In this document: positions 18,419-27,688 of the stretch, piece by piece
Layout of the letters: each line of letters opens with the position of its first letter
How positions within the stretch are numbered: position 1 is the first letter of the stretch
Source: Deltaproteobacteria bacterium
GTDB lineage: Bacteria > Myxococcota_A > UBA9160 > UBA6930
DNA: 64,000 nucleotides
Assembly: GCA_029261815.1 (NCBI GenBank)
Contig: JAJDAQ010000072.1
Location: forward strand, 25,926 to 89,925
Reading direction: 5' to 3'
The notes under the pieces: generated by a model
What the model was told of the DNA's origin: nothing
The model's database searches: none
What the model saw: the letters and a program-made list of their open reading frames with translations, nothing else
Translations under genes and position numbers: made by a program

Positions 18419-20623
18419 GTGCTCAAGCGCCGGGAACGTCTCAGCTCCGCAATCGTACGACAGTCCCTGGCTGCACCCTGGCTAACGATCGTCGCTTGGT
18501 TGCTGCTGTGCGCCGCGGCCGCGCCATTCGCGGCGGCGGTGAAGATTGAGACCACTGTTGAGTCGATCCTCGACAGGGACTCCGAGGAATGGGCGTTCTA
18601 TCAGGACGCACAGTACGAATTCGGCGGGGACGAGATGCTCGTGGTAGCGGCGCGGGCAGCGAGCCCTTGGGACCCGAAGCTGCTTGACGGAATGGAGCAG
18701 CTTGCAGGTGCCCTCTCCGAGATAAAGGGGATCAGGCGAGTCGACAGCCTAAGCACCACCCCGCTCCTAGCGCTTCGCGACGATGGCTCGCTCGACCTCT
18801 CACCAGCTCACTCCGCGGATGCGACGGTTGGCCCGGAGCTGATCCGGAGGGCGAATGAGGACAAATTCGCGCGGGACAACTTGCTCTCCCGAGATGGGAG
18901 AATGCACGCGGTCAATGTGCTCTACGAACCCGGCGAGTACGGCAGCGAAGACACGCTGACTTCGCTGATCGACGAGTCCGGAATCGGCAGTCGAGTGTAC
19001 GTATCGGGTGTCCCAGTTTTCAGGTGGAACACGAACAGGCAGACCGTTCACGAACTCATGACGCTCGGCCCAATCGCGGCGGCTGTTCTCATCGTACTGC
19101 TCGCTGCCCTGCTGGGGTCAGTCCGAACGGCGCTCAAGCTAGTACTGGCAAGCACTATCCCCACCGTGCTTACGGTCGCAGCTATGGGAGCTACTGGCAC
19201 GCCATTTACGATCTCAACACTCATCCTCCCCGTTCTCCTCCTGGGACTCGCTTCCGCATACTCGATGCACGTCGTCGCGGCGAGTTGGAGGCCAGGCACC
19301 GACCTCTGCACGAAGGTTTGCGACGTCTCCTTTCCTGTTCTCTTGTCGGGGGTCACTACCGCCCTCGGCTTCCTTGCCATCGCGACTGTGAGAATTGACG
19401 CGATCAGGGAGATCGCGTCCTTTGGCGCCCTCGGGACTGCGGTCGCGACAGGCGTCTCACTGAGCCTTGTGCCCGCAATCCTTCAACTGTCCGCTCCCGT
19501 CACAGCGTCGCCTCCAGCCGCGGGGTTCGCGATGAGGAGAATTCTTGACCCGGCTTGGAGATTCGCGGCAGCCCACACAAAGCGAATTCTCGTTGTCGCT
19601 GCAGTTTCCCTCACCGCAGCATCCATTCTTGCGTTTGGCCTAACTGTCGACACCGACGTCATCCGTTGGTTCCCTGAGGACCATCGGATTAGGCAAGACT
19701 ATCGCGAGATAAGGGAGTCAATTGCGGGCATCACACCAGTCAACTTCGTGGTTCAACTGCCGAGAAACTCCGCTCTTGACATCGACACGGTTCAGGCGCT
19801 GCTGGAGTTCGAGCAAGCAACCGAGCTGGAAGGGGATGTCGGTTCGGTAATCAGCATCGCGCGCCCAGTATGCCAACTCGCGGCATCACTCCGCGGTGAG
19901 AGCGGTTGCGTACTTCCAGATTCGGATGAAGAGCTAGCGCAACTGCTCCTAGCGCTCGAGAGCATCCCGATGGTTCAGGACTTGATCAACGACAGCGGGA
20001 ACCGATTGAACATTCCGGCGAGGCTCGACACCAACAGCTCAAGCGAAATCATCACCTTGACCGCAAGTCTCGAAGGTCTCGCCCAAGAGCTCATTCCGGG
20101 CGCTGAGGTGCAAGCAACCGGCGTCATGTACGAGTTCGCCCGCTCTCAGGAAGCAATCTCCTGGGGTCAGATCCAAGGAGTCGCACTCGCATCAGTAGTG
20201 ATTTGGATGGCTCTCGCGATTGGCATCTCAGACCCAAAACTGGCGCTCCTCGCCATGGTTCCGAATCTTGGGCCGATCATTATCTGCCTCGGCGCGATGT
20301 CCGCATTCGGAATTCCGATCGATGCCGGAACTGTACTAATTGGAAATCTTGCGCTCGGTATCGCGGTCGATGACACCGCCCACCTGCTCGCGCCACGCAC
20401 CCAAGGCGCGCTCGGACCACCGGTGCTTGATTCCGCCAGTTTCTCCCATGTCGGGGTACCTATCGCGTTCTCTACAGCTGTCCTCGCTGCTGCTTTCTTC
20501 GTGCTTGGGACTTCCGGCTTCGTCTTCATTCAACATCTCGGGGTAATCACCGGCTTGGTGCTCATTACCTGCTTTCTCGCGGACTTACTCGTCCTTCCCG
20601 CGCTCGCACGGTTCCCGAAGTAA
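18419..20623 (+). CDS. MMPL/RND-superfamily exporter
   Basis: About 734 aa, inner membrane. A first helix (TIVAWLLLCAAAAPFAAAV) is followed by a periplasmic loop with FGGDEMLVVAAR. A block of helices comes next (about 210-350) containing LLGLASAYSMHVV, then a second helix (about 390), a second large loop and a second block with GNLALGIAVDDTAHLLAP near the C-terminus. This duplicated 6+6 layout is that of MMPL/HpnN-type exporters of lipids and hydrophobic molecules. The acidic pair in AVDD is the usual proton relay. The stop of the PilZ fusion gene is followed at once by TTG (18416) and GTG (18419); I take GTG. No separate ribosome site is visible, so translational coupling is expected. Confidence 0.88.
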   Translation: MLKRRERLSSAIVRQSLAAPWLTIVAWLLLCAAAAPFAAAVKIETTVESILDRDSEEWAFYQDAQYEFGGDEMLVVAARAASPWDPKLLDGMEQLAGALSEIKGIRRVDSLSTTPLLALRDDGSLDLSPAHSADATVGPELIRRANEDKFARDNLLSRDGRMHAVNVLYEPGEYGSEDTLTSLIDESGIGSRVYVSGVPVFRWNTNRQTVHELMTLGPIAAAVLIVLLAALLGSVRTALKLVLASTIPTVLTVAAMGATGTPFTISTLILPVLLLGLASAYSMHVVAASWRPGTDLCTKVCDVSFPVLLSGVTTALGFLAIATVRIDAIREIASFGALGTAVATGVSLSLVPAILQLSAPVTASPPAAGFAMRRILDPAWRFAAAHTKRILVVAAVSLTAASILAFGLTVDTDVIRWFPEDHRIRQDYREIRESIAGITPVNFVVQLPRNSALDIDTVQALLEFEQATELEGDVGSVISIARPVCQLAASLRGESGCVLPDSDEELAQLLLALESIPMVQDLINDSGNRLNIPARLDTNSSSEIITLTASLEGLAQELIPGAEVQATGVMYEFARSQEAISWGQIQGVALASVVIWMALAIGISDPKLALLAMVPNLGPIIICLGAMSAFGIPIDAGTVLIGNLALGIAVDDTAHLLAPRTQGALGPPVLDSASFSHVGVPIAFSTAVLAAAFFVLGTSGFVFIQHLGVITGLVLITCFLADLLVLPALARFPK

Positions 20624-20655
20624 GGGCGCCCCGCCGCTCGGCCGATAGGCAGTCG

Positions 20656-23496
20656 ATGTCGGCAGCTAGCGATGACTACGCGCAGTACCGCTGCGAGATT
20701 GAGAGCCAAGAACTCCCCGCGGCCACCAGGACAGGTGCGCTCGCATTCGTCGCGGTGAACGTCGCGTTCATCGGCGTAGACTGGGTAACATTCCCAGAGC
20801 AGTTCTGGGACTTTCTCCCGATCAGGGTCTTGAGCTGTTGCGCCCTGTCGCTACCCGCGTACCTAGCGGCGAAGCAGCCACTCGCATCAGCAGCTGCTGT
20901 AGCGACTATCGGCGCTTCAATGCTTCTGTTCCTGATCGCCAACACGGGCGGAGGAGAAAGCAGCTACTACGTGGGCCTTGTCTTACTCCTCGAAGGCATC
21001 GGCGTATTCCTCCCGCTCTCGGTCCGACAAGCAAGTAGCCTCGTGGGGCTCTGCTTCGCTGGCTTCATTGGCGTCGCGTTACTGGAAGGCTCAGGCATCT
21101 CCCCGCTGAGCACGTTCTTCCTAGCGGGTGCTGCCGTCGCGAGCTTGCTCAGTTGCGCAGGGTTAGATCGCATTCGGTTTCGCCAGTTCCTCCAGCGAAG
21201 AGAACTCCGAGACGCACGCGACCACCTGGCGGAACTCGATGTCGCGAAGGCGCGATTCACGGCGAACATCCACCACGAACTCCGAACGCCGTTGACTCTA
21301 ATGCTCGCGCCTGTCGACTCCATGGCGGGTGGCGATCTAGGACCCGTACCGGACACGTTCTCACGCCCGTTACGGATAGTGCAATCAAACGGCCTCCGGC
21401 TCCTCAAGCTGATCAACAACCTGCTGGATCTCGCCAAAGTCGAGAGCAACCAACTCACTATTCAACGAAGACCAATCACGCCCGGCCAAGTGATCCAAGA
21501 GATCGTTGACGGTGCTCATGGGCTAGCAAGTAGGAAGTCCGTTGTAATCACGACGAACGGCCTCGACCGCTTGCCAACCACGAACGCCGACAGTGAGGCA
21601 CTTGAGAAGATCATCACCAACCTGATCGGAAACGCGCTCAAGTTCACCGAGAACGGCCGCATTGAGATCACCGGTTGCCTAGCGAGTCCCGAACTGGAGC
21701 TTGGTCACAACGCGATTCACCTTGCCGTCCGCGACACTGGAATTGGGATCCCCACAGACCAACTAGCGAAAATCTTTGATCGGTTCGCCCAGGTCGATGG
21801 ATCGGCAACAAGAAAGTTTGAAGGCACGGGAATCGGACTCTCGTTGGTAAAGGAACTCACAGTTCTGCACGGAGGCAAAGTCTGGGCCGAGAGCGAAGGC
21901 GCGGGAAACGGCTCAACATTCCACATTGCCCTTCCCCATGGAACGCCAGACTCGCTCCCAGACGGAGACCAACTGCTGCGGGACAGCACCGTAGACTCGG
22001 TTGGTGTGTCTCGTGCATTCGAGGCGTTGATCACAGAAGTCGGTGACACTCATTTGCCACTAGGGTCAGCTCAACGCGGGACCGCGGAAGAGTACCGTCG
22101 CTCAGTAAAGAAATGGGCAGTCGAAACAGGATCTGCCGAAGCCCCCGTCTCAGAATCCGACCATCCGACCGGAACCCCAGAAGTCGTGATCGCTGAAGAC
22201 AATTCTGACATGTTGGAGTTGTTGACGTTCCTAGTGTCCAAGGAGTTCGTAGTAAGGCCGACTCGCAACGGGCGTGAAGCCCTTGAGTCGGCCAGGGCCA
22301 ACCCGCCGAGCCTGATCCTGACCGACGTGATGATGCCTGAGATGTCAGGGATCGAGCTCTGCCGCGCCATCAAGAACGACCCGGAACTCTCATCCATCCC
22401 GGTAATGATTGTCACATCGAAAGCCGAGGATGACATGAAGATCCAAGGCCTCGAACTCGGTGCAGACGACTACCTTACGAAGCCCTTCCACCCGCGAGAA
22501 CTTGTCGCTCGGGTTCGCTCGCTGGTCCGCTTGCGATGTCTCCAGACCGAAGTCGAGTCCCAGAATCTCTCACTCGCGGCGGCGAATGATGCCCTCGGCT
22601 CAGCCCTCACGGATCTAAAGGACGCAGAAGTTCAGCTCGTCGAGTCAGAGCGACTAGCCGCTATTGGCGAGCTGTCCGCAGGCGTAGCTCATGAAGTCAA
22701 CAATCCGATTAATTTCGCCAAGAACGCCTTGCATGCGATCCGGACTCGAACACTTGACTTCCAAAAGCTCTCCGCGGAGCTCGCTGCTCTGAGGACATTC
22801 GAAGGGAGCGCTCCCAGAGATCTCATGGGCGAGGTCTCCAAGATCCAGCGCGACCTGGATATCGACAACGTCTCTGACGAAATTGACGAACTGGTCGAGA
22901 TCGCAACCGATGGCCTTCAACGCACCTCGCGCCTTGTCTCAGACCTTCGCGACTTCGCGGCCCCCGGGAACAAGGTCGTATGTCCAGTCGACATCAACCA
23001 CGCGATCGCATCGACGGTTCGTCTCATGAAGCCAACGCTCGCGACTCAGGGCTGTGAGATCAGGCTCGATCTCTCGCCTGCGCTGCTTCCGGTGACGGGC
23101 GATCCCGCGGCCCTAAACCAAGTCCTACTAAATCTCATGAAGAACGCTGCCGACGCCGTCAACGACATGGCCGGCGTCGTGCAGATCACCTCCATCCAAA
23201 CCTCCGACAATGTCCTCATTACTGTCCATGACAACGGGCCTGGAATCGATCCTGAAAACGAACAACGAGCGTTCGAGCCCTTCTTCACGACGAAAGCTCC
23301 AGGTCACGGCACCGGCCTTGGCTTGGCCATGTCCAGACGAATTGCCAGGGCGTTCGGCGGCGAGCTTACGCTCGAGTCTTCTGAGCTAGGCGGCGTCGCC
23401 GCAAGGCTCCTGATCCCTTGCCTCAGCGAGGACGGAATCCCTGCTGAGCCTGCTTCGAACGCCGCTGATCAAACGCCGCGGGGGGTCGGCCACTGA
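20656..23496 (+). CDS. Membrane hybrid sensor with two histidine kinase cores flanking a receiver
   Basis: 946 aa. The N-terminus (about 25-170) has roughly six hydrophobic helices and no recognised ligand motif. A short coiled linker leads to kinase core 1, with H-box HHELRTPL (His207) and a HATPase with GTGIGLSLVKEL. A receiver follows (IAEDNSDM; phospho-acceptor Asp557 in TDVMMPEMSG; TKPF). A coiled coil then leads to kinase core 2, with AHEVNNPI (His679) and a HATPase with GTGLGLAMSRRI. Both cores have intact N, G1 and G2 boxes. It starts 32 bp after the exporter gene, so probably the same operon. No output response regulator is encoded nearby, so the signal must leave to another protein. 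GC is low, as in its neighbours. Confidence 0.9.
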   Translation: MSAASDDYAQYRCEIESQELPAATRTGALAFVAVNVAFIGVDWVTFPEQFWDFLPIRVLSCCALSLPAYLAAKQPLASAAAVATIGASMLLFLIANTGGGESSYYVGLVLLLEGIGVFLPLSVRQASSLVGLCFAGFIGVALLEGSGISPLSTFFLAGAAVASLLSCAGLDRIRFRQFLQRRELRDARDHLAELDVAKARFTANIHHELRTPLTLMLAPVDSMAGGDLGPVPDTFSRPLRIVQSNGLRLLKLINNLLDLAKVESNQLTIQRRPITPGQVIQEIVDGAHGLASRKSVVITTNGLDRLPTTNADSEALEKIITNLIGNALKFTENGRIEITGCLASPELELGHNAIHLAVRDTGIGIPTDQLAKIFDRFAQVDGSATRKFEGTGIGLSLVKELTVLHGGKVWAESEGAGNGSTFHIALPHGTPDSLPDGDQLLRDSTVDSVGVSRAFEALITEVGDTHLPLGSAQRGTAEEYRRSVKKWAVETGSAEAPVSESDHPTGTPEVVIAEDNSDMLELLTFLVSKEFVVRPTRNGREALESARANPPSLILTDVMMPEMSGIELCRAIKNDPELSSIPVMIVTSKAEDDMKIQGLELGADDYLTKPFHPRELVARVRSLVRLRCLQTEVESQNLSLAAANDALGSALTDLKDAEVQLVESERLAAIGELSAGVAHEVNNPINFAKNALHAIRTRTLDFQKLSAELAALRTFEGSAPRDLMGEVSKIQRDLDIDNVSDEIDELVEIATDGLQRTSRLVSDLRDFAAPGNKVVCPVDINHAIASTVRLMKPTLATQGCEIRLDLSPALLPVTGDPAALNQVLLNLMKNAADAVNDMAGVVQITSIQTSDNVLITVHDNGPGIDPENEQRAFEPFFTTKAPGHGTGLGLAMSRRIARAFGGELTLESSELGGVAARLLIPCLSEDGIPAEPASNAADQTPRGVGH

Positions 23497-23539
23497 CTAG
23501 AAAGCATCCTCTCCACGTACTCCGCGCGACCAACTCCGC

Positions 23540-26527
23540 TTACTCTGACCCAATCGTTTCTCGAACCACGCCGAGAACAGAAGTTGCACGCCGTAGCACC
23601 TCAGCCTGCCCCGAGATCGATGCAGCTTCAGCTGCCCGACCCGCCAGGCGACGTGCCTCCTCAAGTCCTCGCGACTCGCCACTCGCGGCCAGCATCTCAG
23701 CACGCTCTACCTCGATTTGCGAGATCCAAACTTCCGAGCCTATGGCTGAGCACTGAGCGGACGCGATCTCGAAGCAATGAGTGGCATCCCCGACTCGCCC
23801 GAGGAGCGCGTTGAGGTTTGCACGCACCCGGTCGACAACTCCCCAACTCGTGACCCCAAACCCAATTGCGACGAATTGGTTTCCGAAACGAGCGAGACGG
23901 CCGAGAAGCTCTGCTGCAAGCTGCCGGTCCTGAACAAGTACGCAAAGCTCAGCGACGATCGCCAATGTCGGCAGCGAGAGCGGAGAGTCGCCGAGATCAT
24001 TGATCGCTGAGTCTCGCACTTGATCTAAGGCCAATTCCGCTGCGCGGCGGTCGCCCGCGAGCGCTGCAAACATTCCGTCCGCAGCCCTCCAGATAGCCAG
24101 GACCGGGAACTTCTCCGCTGCTGCCGCTGCAATCTGTCGCGCCCCGGAAACCTCGCCGAGATGCCAGCGGAGCACACACATACAAGCCGCCGGTGCATTA
24201 AACTCATTGGCACCACGCCGGTCACCTACTGCAAGCACGAGATCATCGAGCATTATGCCGGCTTCGGAGAGGCGGCCAGCCTCGATAGCTGCAGTCGCCG
24301 CATACAGGTCCGGATACCAGCCAACCGACCGAACACTCTCGTTCGCGACAAGTCTTGAGAGATCTAGCGCGGCGGTGCGAGACCCTACCACGCCTCCGGC
24401 GTAGAAGGCTCTCGCGTACTCTAGGACGCGAGATATTGCTTCCAACTCAAGGTCGCTCGAGAGGATCGCGTAGTGAAGTGCGAGCCTCGATACGCCGTCT
24501 ACCTGGCCAGGGTCCCAAGTCCCCCAAGTCGCGACCATTCGCGCGATCGACACTTCTGACTTCACCGAATCGCTTCGAGCCAACGATTCGGCTTCGCTGA
24601 GAAGTTCACGCCTGCGCTCCAGGCTGGATGAGTGAAAACTCAAAGCGATCGCAAGGCGAGACCGAATCCGAGCGGCCCACTCGCCTTCCGCATCATTCGA
24701 ACGAGCGAGCGCGTTCTCAAGAACGCTGATCGTAGATGCGTCCAGGACGCCGGTCTCAATACCTACGGGAATCGGGACTGTCGCTATCGCAGCCGCCAGT
24801 AGTGCGTCGGGCGGATAGTCTTGCGACGTGTCGGCGCATACCATTGCGAGTCGCCTAACGCCCTTTTGGCGCTGGCCCGACCGTATCTCTGCCTCACCAG
24901 TCTTGATCGCGAGGTCCGCGAGAAGCTCTGCTTCCAGAAGCCCTTCAGCGGCGAAGCGACGCACTGCCGCGAAGTGCTCCAATGCTTCATCGACGGCCAT
25001 CTGCCCGAGTGCCGATTTTCCAGCCTCATAGTGCAGTAGTGCGGCACGCGCGGCATCGTCACTCCTGTTTGATCGGTCAAAATGGTAAGCGACCTCGGCC
25101 GGAGGCGAATTCGCGAAGTCAAGAATACTTCCCACTCGCGAGTGAAGATCTTCAACGATTCGCATAGGGATCGACGAGTAGATCTGATCCTGGAGTAATG
25201 CATGCGAGTACTCGTACAGCTTCGAGCCTGCTGGCCGCAGCACACCCGCACGGATTGCTGGGCGAATCGCGGCCATAGCCTTCTCATCCGAAACGCCCAT
25301 CGCCTGAGCAAGCGTTTCGACGCTGAACGCATGGCCAATTACGGACGACACGACGAGCGCGACCTTCGTAATCTCCGAGAGAGAGACTGTGAACGCCGCA
25401 ATCAAATCTTCTAAGGAACTCGACGGTACCGCGGCACCTTCACCTAACGTCAATGAGAATTTGAGCATGAGCGGATTTCCGGCCGACATACGAACTCTCG
25501 CGGCGGACACTCCTCCAACGCCGAGTGCCGTCGCAACGTCGCCCGCCTCCTCTTCACTCAACCCGCGGAGTTCCACGGCTACGTGTGGCCGCGAAGAAGC
25601 CCATCGAAACTCGGGCTCCTCTGTCAACCTTCGCGTCGCCACGAAGAGCACCGGGAAATCAACCGATGTTTCAGCAACAAGCTGCGCGAGTTCACGGCTG
25701 GCATCATCTGCTCGATGAAGGTCATCTATTAGGAGCACGGCCGGCTGATCGTGCGAGCCAACACGAGCCCAGAACTGACAAATCGAATCCAAGAGAAGAA
25801 ACTGATCGTCACCGAGTTGTGATGGTCGGACCCGCCCTCGCCATCTCTCCCTCTCGTCAAGGGTCCGCGACAGCTGACCCAACTGCGGTCGATGCTCAAG
25901 AATTTCGTCCCACGATTCCGGGCCGACTTCACGTCGATACGACCGAAGCACCTGCACCCAAGGCCAGAATGGCGGAGCGCCTTCGACTTCGGGGCAGCGT
26001 CCGAAGTGTGGATGGCCGCCTTGCTGGCGCACCCTTGCTGCGAACTCTTCGAGGAGCCGGCTCTTGCCGATTCCGGGTTCGCCGCTGACAAGAATGGCTG
26101 AGCCGCGGCCGTGTCGGGCGGCATCGAGCGCTTCCTCGAGAATCGCCATCTCTCGCGCGCGGCCGACGAAGGGGACTTCTCCGGGTCGGAGTGCGTCACC
26201 TTGGCCGCGGCGAATCGAGGATTCAGCCACCTCCGCCACGAGTCGCCAACCTCGCCCTCGCACCGTCTCGATGAAGCGTGGATTGGCCGCATCATCTCCG
26301 AGGAGACGACGGGCGATATAGATCATCTGGTCGACTGTCCGCTCTTGTACGGCAACGCCCGGCCAGCACGCGTCGAGAAGCTCCTGGCGGGAGACGAGGC
26401 GGTCATTGTTCCGCGCAAGGTGCAGCAGCACGTCGATGACGCGCTGGTCAGCAGGCAAGCGCTCTTCACCACGACGCAGCTCGAACAGCTCGTCATCCAG
26501 CTCGAACTCGAGAAATCGAAAGATCAC
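23540..26527 (-). CDS. Winged-helix (OmpR/CadC-type) regulator with AAA ATPase and TPR-like repeats
   Basis: 995 aa. Residues 1-100 form an OmpR-type DNA-binding wing (FELDDELFELRRGEERLPAD, then LLDACWPGVAV and ETVRGRGWRLVAEV). An AAA_16/STAND-type ATPase follows: FVGRAREM, Walker A GEPGIGKS at 149-156 and Walker B AVLLIDDLHRAD. About 500 residues of alpha-helical repeats complete the protein. This build is typical of large signal-integrating transcription activators of the AfsR/MalT style. The start is GTG at 26527. A 20-bp palindrome lies 7 bp upstream and may be its own operator. It is convergent with the hybrid kinase gene, with a 43-bp gap. Lower GC matches the island. A STAND defence protein was considered, but the N-terminal wing favours a regulator. 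Confidence 0.87.
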   Translation of the reverse strand: MIFRFLEFELDDELFELRRGEERLPADQRVIDVLLHLARNNDRLVSRQELLDACWPGVAVQERTVDQMIYIARRLLGDDAANPRFIETVRGRGWRLVAEVAESSIRRGQGDALRPGEVPFVGRAREMAILEEALDAARHGRGSAILVSGEPGIGKSRLLEEFAARVRQQGGHPHFGRCPEVEGAPPFWPWVQVLRSYRREVGPESWDEILEHRPQLGQLSRTLDERERWRGRVRPSQLGDDQFLLLDSICQFWARVGSHDQPAVLLIDDLHRADDASRELAQLVAETSVDFPVLFVATRRLTEEPEFRWASSRPHVAVELRGLSEEEAGDVATALGVGGVSAARVRMSAGNPLMLKFSLTLGEGAAVPSSSLEDLIAAFTVSLSEITKVALVVSSVIGHAFSVETLAQAMGVSDEKAMAAIRPAIRAGVLRPAGSKLYEYSHALLQDQIYSSIPMRIVEDLHSRVGSILDFANSPPAEVAYHFDRSNRSDDAARAALLHYEAGKSALGQMAVDEALEHFAAVRRFAAEGLLEAELLADLAIKTGEAEIRSGQRQKGVRRLAMVCADTSQDYPPDALLAAAIATVPIPVGIETGVLDASTISVLENALARSNDAEGEWAARIRSRLAIALSFHSSSLERRRELLSEAESLARSDSVKSEVSIARMVATWGTWDPGQVDGVSRLALHYAILSSDLELEAISRVLEYARAFYAGGVVGSRTAALDLSRLVANESVRSVGWYPDLYAATAAIEAGRLSEAGIMLDDLVLAVGDRRGANEFNAPAACMCVLRWHLGEVSGARQIAAAAAEKFPVLAIWRAADGMFAALAGDRRAAELALDQVRDSAINDLGDSPLSLPTLAIVAELCVLVQDRQLAAELLGRLARFGNQFVAIGFGVTSWGVVDRVRANLNALLGRVGDATHCFEIASAQCSAIGSEVWISQIEVERAEMLAASGESRGLEEARRLAGRAAEAASISGQAEVLRRATSVLGVVRETIGSE

Positions 26528-26534
26528 GGGACGC

Positions 26535-26554
26535 TCACATAAATCGTTATGTGA
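26535..26554. promoter_or_regulatory. 20-bp palindrome before the wHTH-AAA regulator (putative operator)
   Basis: Plus strand reads TCACATAAATCGTTATGTGA. This is two perfect 8-base arms around a 4-base spacer, seen directly. It is AT-rich in a GC-rich region and ends 7 bp before the GTG start of the regulator gene, so a bound protein would block transcription or translation initiation. It also sits at the point where base composition returns to the host type. An operator for autoregulation is the simplest reading. A recombination-site remnant is an alternative; no second copy was noticed by eye at the left border. Confidence 0.6.
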
Positions 26555-26604
26555 ATCCTACCAGAGCGGCCGGTCCACATGAGCGCTGTCAGACCGTTCG
26601 ATGT

Positions 26605-27612
26605 TCAGGTATCCGTAGACCCTACATGCCTCACCTTGAGCCCCGCCTCGCGCAGCAAGTCCAGCGAAATGCCGCCCAGCGGGTATGCCGCGCTGTACAC
26701 AACCTCTTGAAGTCCGGAGTTGATGATCATCTTGGTACACATCAAGCAAGGCGAGAAGGTCGTGTAGACGGTTCCTCCCCTGACGGAGACACCGTGGTAG
26801 GCGGACTGCGTGATGGCGTTCTCTTCCGCATGCGAACAAACGCACTCGCCCAGGTCGGCCCCGCCAGGGCCGAACGCGTTGCAGCGCGGGCAGCCCCCCT
26901 CATTGCAGTTCCGGGTGCCGCGCGGGGTGCCGTTGTAACCGGTCGAGATGATGCGGCGGTCCACCGTGATCAAGGCGGCCACCTTCCGCTTCACACAGTT
27001 GCTTCGCGTCGCAACCACCTGCGCAATGTTCAGGAAGTACTCGTCCCAGTCGGGGCGTTCGAAGTGGAGATGGTTGCGTAAAAGACGTTGGAGCTGGTCA
27101 TGCAGCTCATCAAGTGCGCCGTCGTTGCGCAACGTATGGTCGGCGAGGTCACGGACCGCCAGCAATTGCTGGCCGGCCGGGTTGTCACTCTTCAGTTCGC
27201 GCCCTTCCAGGCGACGCAGGTCTTCGAGGGTTTCCGGGTCGCCGTTGCGGCCGCGCGACTGCATGCGTTCGACGCGGAGTTCTTCTCCGGCATCCACCCA
27301 GATCAAGTGGAAGCGGGCGCCCAGCGAACGCAACGCCGCCACTTCGGCCGGGTGACGGATGGAGTCGATGACGTAGTTCCGGTCCGGCCGGACGCGTCCG
27401 ACGAGACGCTGTGCCAGCGCGCCGGGACCTTCCGCCGTCCGCAACTCGACGCCGGTCTCGATCATGCGCTCACGCGTCTCTTCTTCGCCGCGTTCGGCGA
27501 GCACCTTCCGGATTTCGTCAGACAACGACTCGACGTAGAAGCTGCGCTCCTCGAGGAAGCGCACGACCTCGCCCTTGCCACTGGCATACGGCCCTGCCAC
27601 GCCCAGAATCAT
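26605..27612 (-). CDS. P-loop kinase-like / deoxycytidylate deaminase fusion
   Basis: 335 aa from the ATG at 27612, which follows a GGGGGG ribosome site; the frame is open for 19 more codons upstream. Residues 1-190 are a nucleoside-kinase-like P-loop domain, with Walker A GPYASGKG at 7-14 (adenylate-kinase style, glycine after the lysine) and YVIDSIRHPAEV. Residues about 200-335 form a dCMP deaminase with zinc ligands His261 in HAE, Cys289 and Cys292 in PCLMC, and the CNEGGCPRC motif of the family. The domain order matches the AvcD/DcdV nucleotide-depleting phage-defence deaminases, but plain dUMP/dTMP supply is equally possible. It is 77 bp upstream of the island regulator on the same strand; its GC is host-like. 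Confidence 0.88.
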   Translation of the reverse strand: MILGVAGPYASGKGEVVRFLEERSFYVESLSDEIRKVLAERGEEETRERMIETGVELRTAEGPGALAQRLVGRVRPDRNYVIDSIRHPAEVAALRSLGARFHLIWVDAGEELRVERMQSRGRNGDPETLEDLRRLEGRELKSDNPAGQQLLAVRDLADHTLRNDGALDELHDQLQRLLRNHLHFERPDWDEYFLNIAQVVATRSNCVKRKVAALITVDRRIISTGYNGTPRGTRNCNEGGCPRCNAFGPGGADLGECVCSHAEENAITQSAYHGVSVRGGTVYTTFSPCLMCTKMIINSGLQEVVYSAAYPLGGISLDLLREAGLKVRHVGSTDT

Positions 27613-27688
27613 GTCGGCCCCCCGCTTCGATGGTCGCCGGCTCCGCACGGAACCGACCCGGCAGAGCATACACCCTGCCCTCGCCGGC

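Noticed and set aside
27613..27688. AvcI-like antitoxin RNA before the deaminase
   Set aside because: Only 76 bp, no structured or repeated element visible; kept as a check only.
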